Part shown: one piece after another, positions 6,582 through 7,100 of the stretch
Position numbering within the stretch: position 1 is the first letter of the stretch
Layout of the letters: every line of letters begins with the position of its first letter
Assembly (NCBI GenBank): GCA_016869335.1
Contig: VGEJ01000132.1
Location: 1-7,100, forward strand
DNA length: 7,100 bases
Direction of reading: 5' to 3'
DNA from: Alphaproteobacteria bacterium
GTDB lineage: Bacteria; Pseudomonadota; Alphaproteobacteria; VGEJ01
The notes under the pieces: generated by a model
The model's database searches: none
The model's input: the letters and a program-made list of their open reading frames with translations, nothing else
Told to the model about the DNA's origin: nothing
Program-made: the position numbers and the translations under genes

Positions 6582-7100
6582 ATGACCGATCGGCCGATCC
6601 TCGTCCTTGGCGCCGACGGCAGCTTCGGTGGCGCCGTCGCGGCGGAACTGTTGCTGCGGGGGCGCGCGGTGCGGGCCATGGTCCGCGCTCCCGACAAGCT
6701 GCGCTCGCGCGACCTGCCCGGCGCCGAGATCGTCGGCGGCGACGCCGAGGATCAGGCGGCGCTCGTTCGCGCCGCGGCGGGTGTGGGCGCCATCGTCCAC
6801 GGCATCAACTACCCCTACCACCGCCGGCAGCCGCACATGGTGATCGTGACGCGCAACGTCATCGCGGCCGCGCGCGCGGCAGGGGCGCGGATCGTGTTCC
6901 CGGGCAACGTCTATGGCCTCGGCCACGCCGTTCAACCCGGTGGTCCGCGAGCTGTTCGAGATCCGCTATCTGTTCGACGACTCGGTGGTTCTCACGAGTT
7001 CCCGGCTGCCCGAGCTGTTGCCCGATTTCCGGCCGACGCCGCTGCCCGAGGCGATCGACCGGACACTCGCGAGCTACCGCGGCGGCGTGGCTGAGGACCG
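6582..7100 (+). pseudogene. NAD(P)-binding epimerase/dehydratase-like gene with internal out-of-frame deletion (runs off window)
   Basis: From ATG 6582 (GGAAG four bases upstream) the first 114 residues are a clear extended-SDR N-terminus. They contain the G-A-D-G-S-F-G nucleotide-binding loop (10-16), an acidic strand end at GGDAED, the VHGINYPYH segment (72-80) and the core strand IVFPGNVYGLG (104-114). After about 6924 this frame turns into Arg/Pro/Ala-rich nonsense and stops at 7094. In the frame one base further on, from 6925 to the window end, the translation becomes protein-like: TPFNPVVRELFEIRYLFDD, then LPELLPDFRPTPLPEAIDRTLASYR. That resembles the C-terminal helices of the same kind of protein. 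Such proteins usually have about 300 residues, so some 130-170 residues of middle are missing. Real decay or an assembly collapse would look alike. Substrate unknown. Confidence 0.75.

Overview
The window is visibly GC-rich, with strong G/C preference at third codon positions. It reads as the chromosome of an alphaproteobacterium. This rests on the style of the proteins (HNH protein, GpsA, EVE, YciI-like) and the gpsA–YciI–EVE gene order, which I recall from alphaproteobacterial genomes. No plasmid, phage or CRISPR machinery is visible.

Left part (1-1361): two genes on the minus strand, an alpha/beta-hydrolase esterase of the phospholipase/carboxylesterase family followed 66 nt downstream by a small HNH nuclease. 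Middle part (about 1362-2827): a gene-poor stretch holding a D-amino-acid dehydrogenase (DadA-type) gene that lacks its N-terminal FAD-binding third. Its codon usage looks less biased than that of its neighbours. After it come about 300 bases without a convincing gene but with a run of hairpins. A tRNA-Phe gene (anticodon GAA) closes this stretch on the minus strand, with a near-consensus sigma-70 promoter. The arrangement resembles an old insertion or decay zone beside a tRNA gene.

Central plus-strand pair (3009-4355): a small predicted lipoprotein of unknown function, then a creatininase-family metal-dependent amidohydrolase with a strong ribosome binding site. They converge on a tightly packed minus-strand operon, read from right to left: gpsA (glycerol-3-phosphate dehydrogenase, phospholipid precursor supply), a YciI-like protein, an EVE-domain protein and a small Rieske-type protein. 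The gaps inside it are only 13, 3 and 11 nt. The Rieske protein has Asn where the first Rieske motif should carry a His ligand.

Right end (6582-7100): a plus-strand NAD(P)-binding epimerase/dehydratase-like gene starts 1 nt from the longest plausible gpsA start. Its N-terminal third runs directly, in a different frame, into what looks like the C-terminus of the same protein family. It therefore seems to have lost its central part through an out-of-frame deletion (or an assembly collapse). I see no convincing new multi-gene system. The best leads are the His-to-Asn Rieske protein, the collapsed epimerase gene and the DadA remnant near tRNA-Phe.
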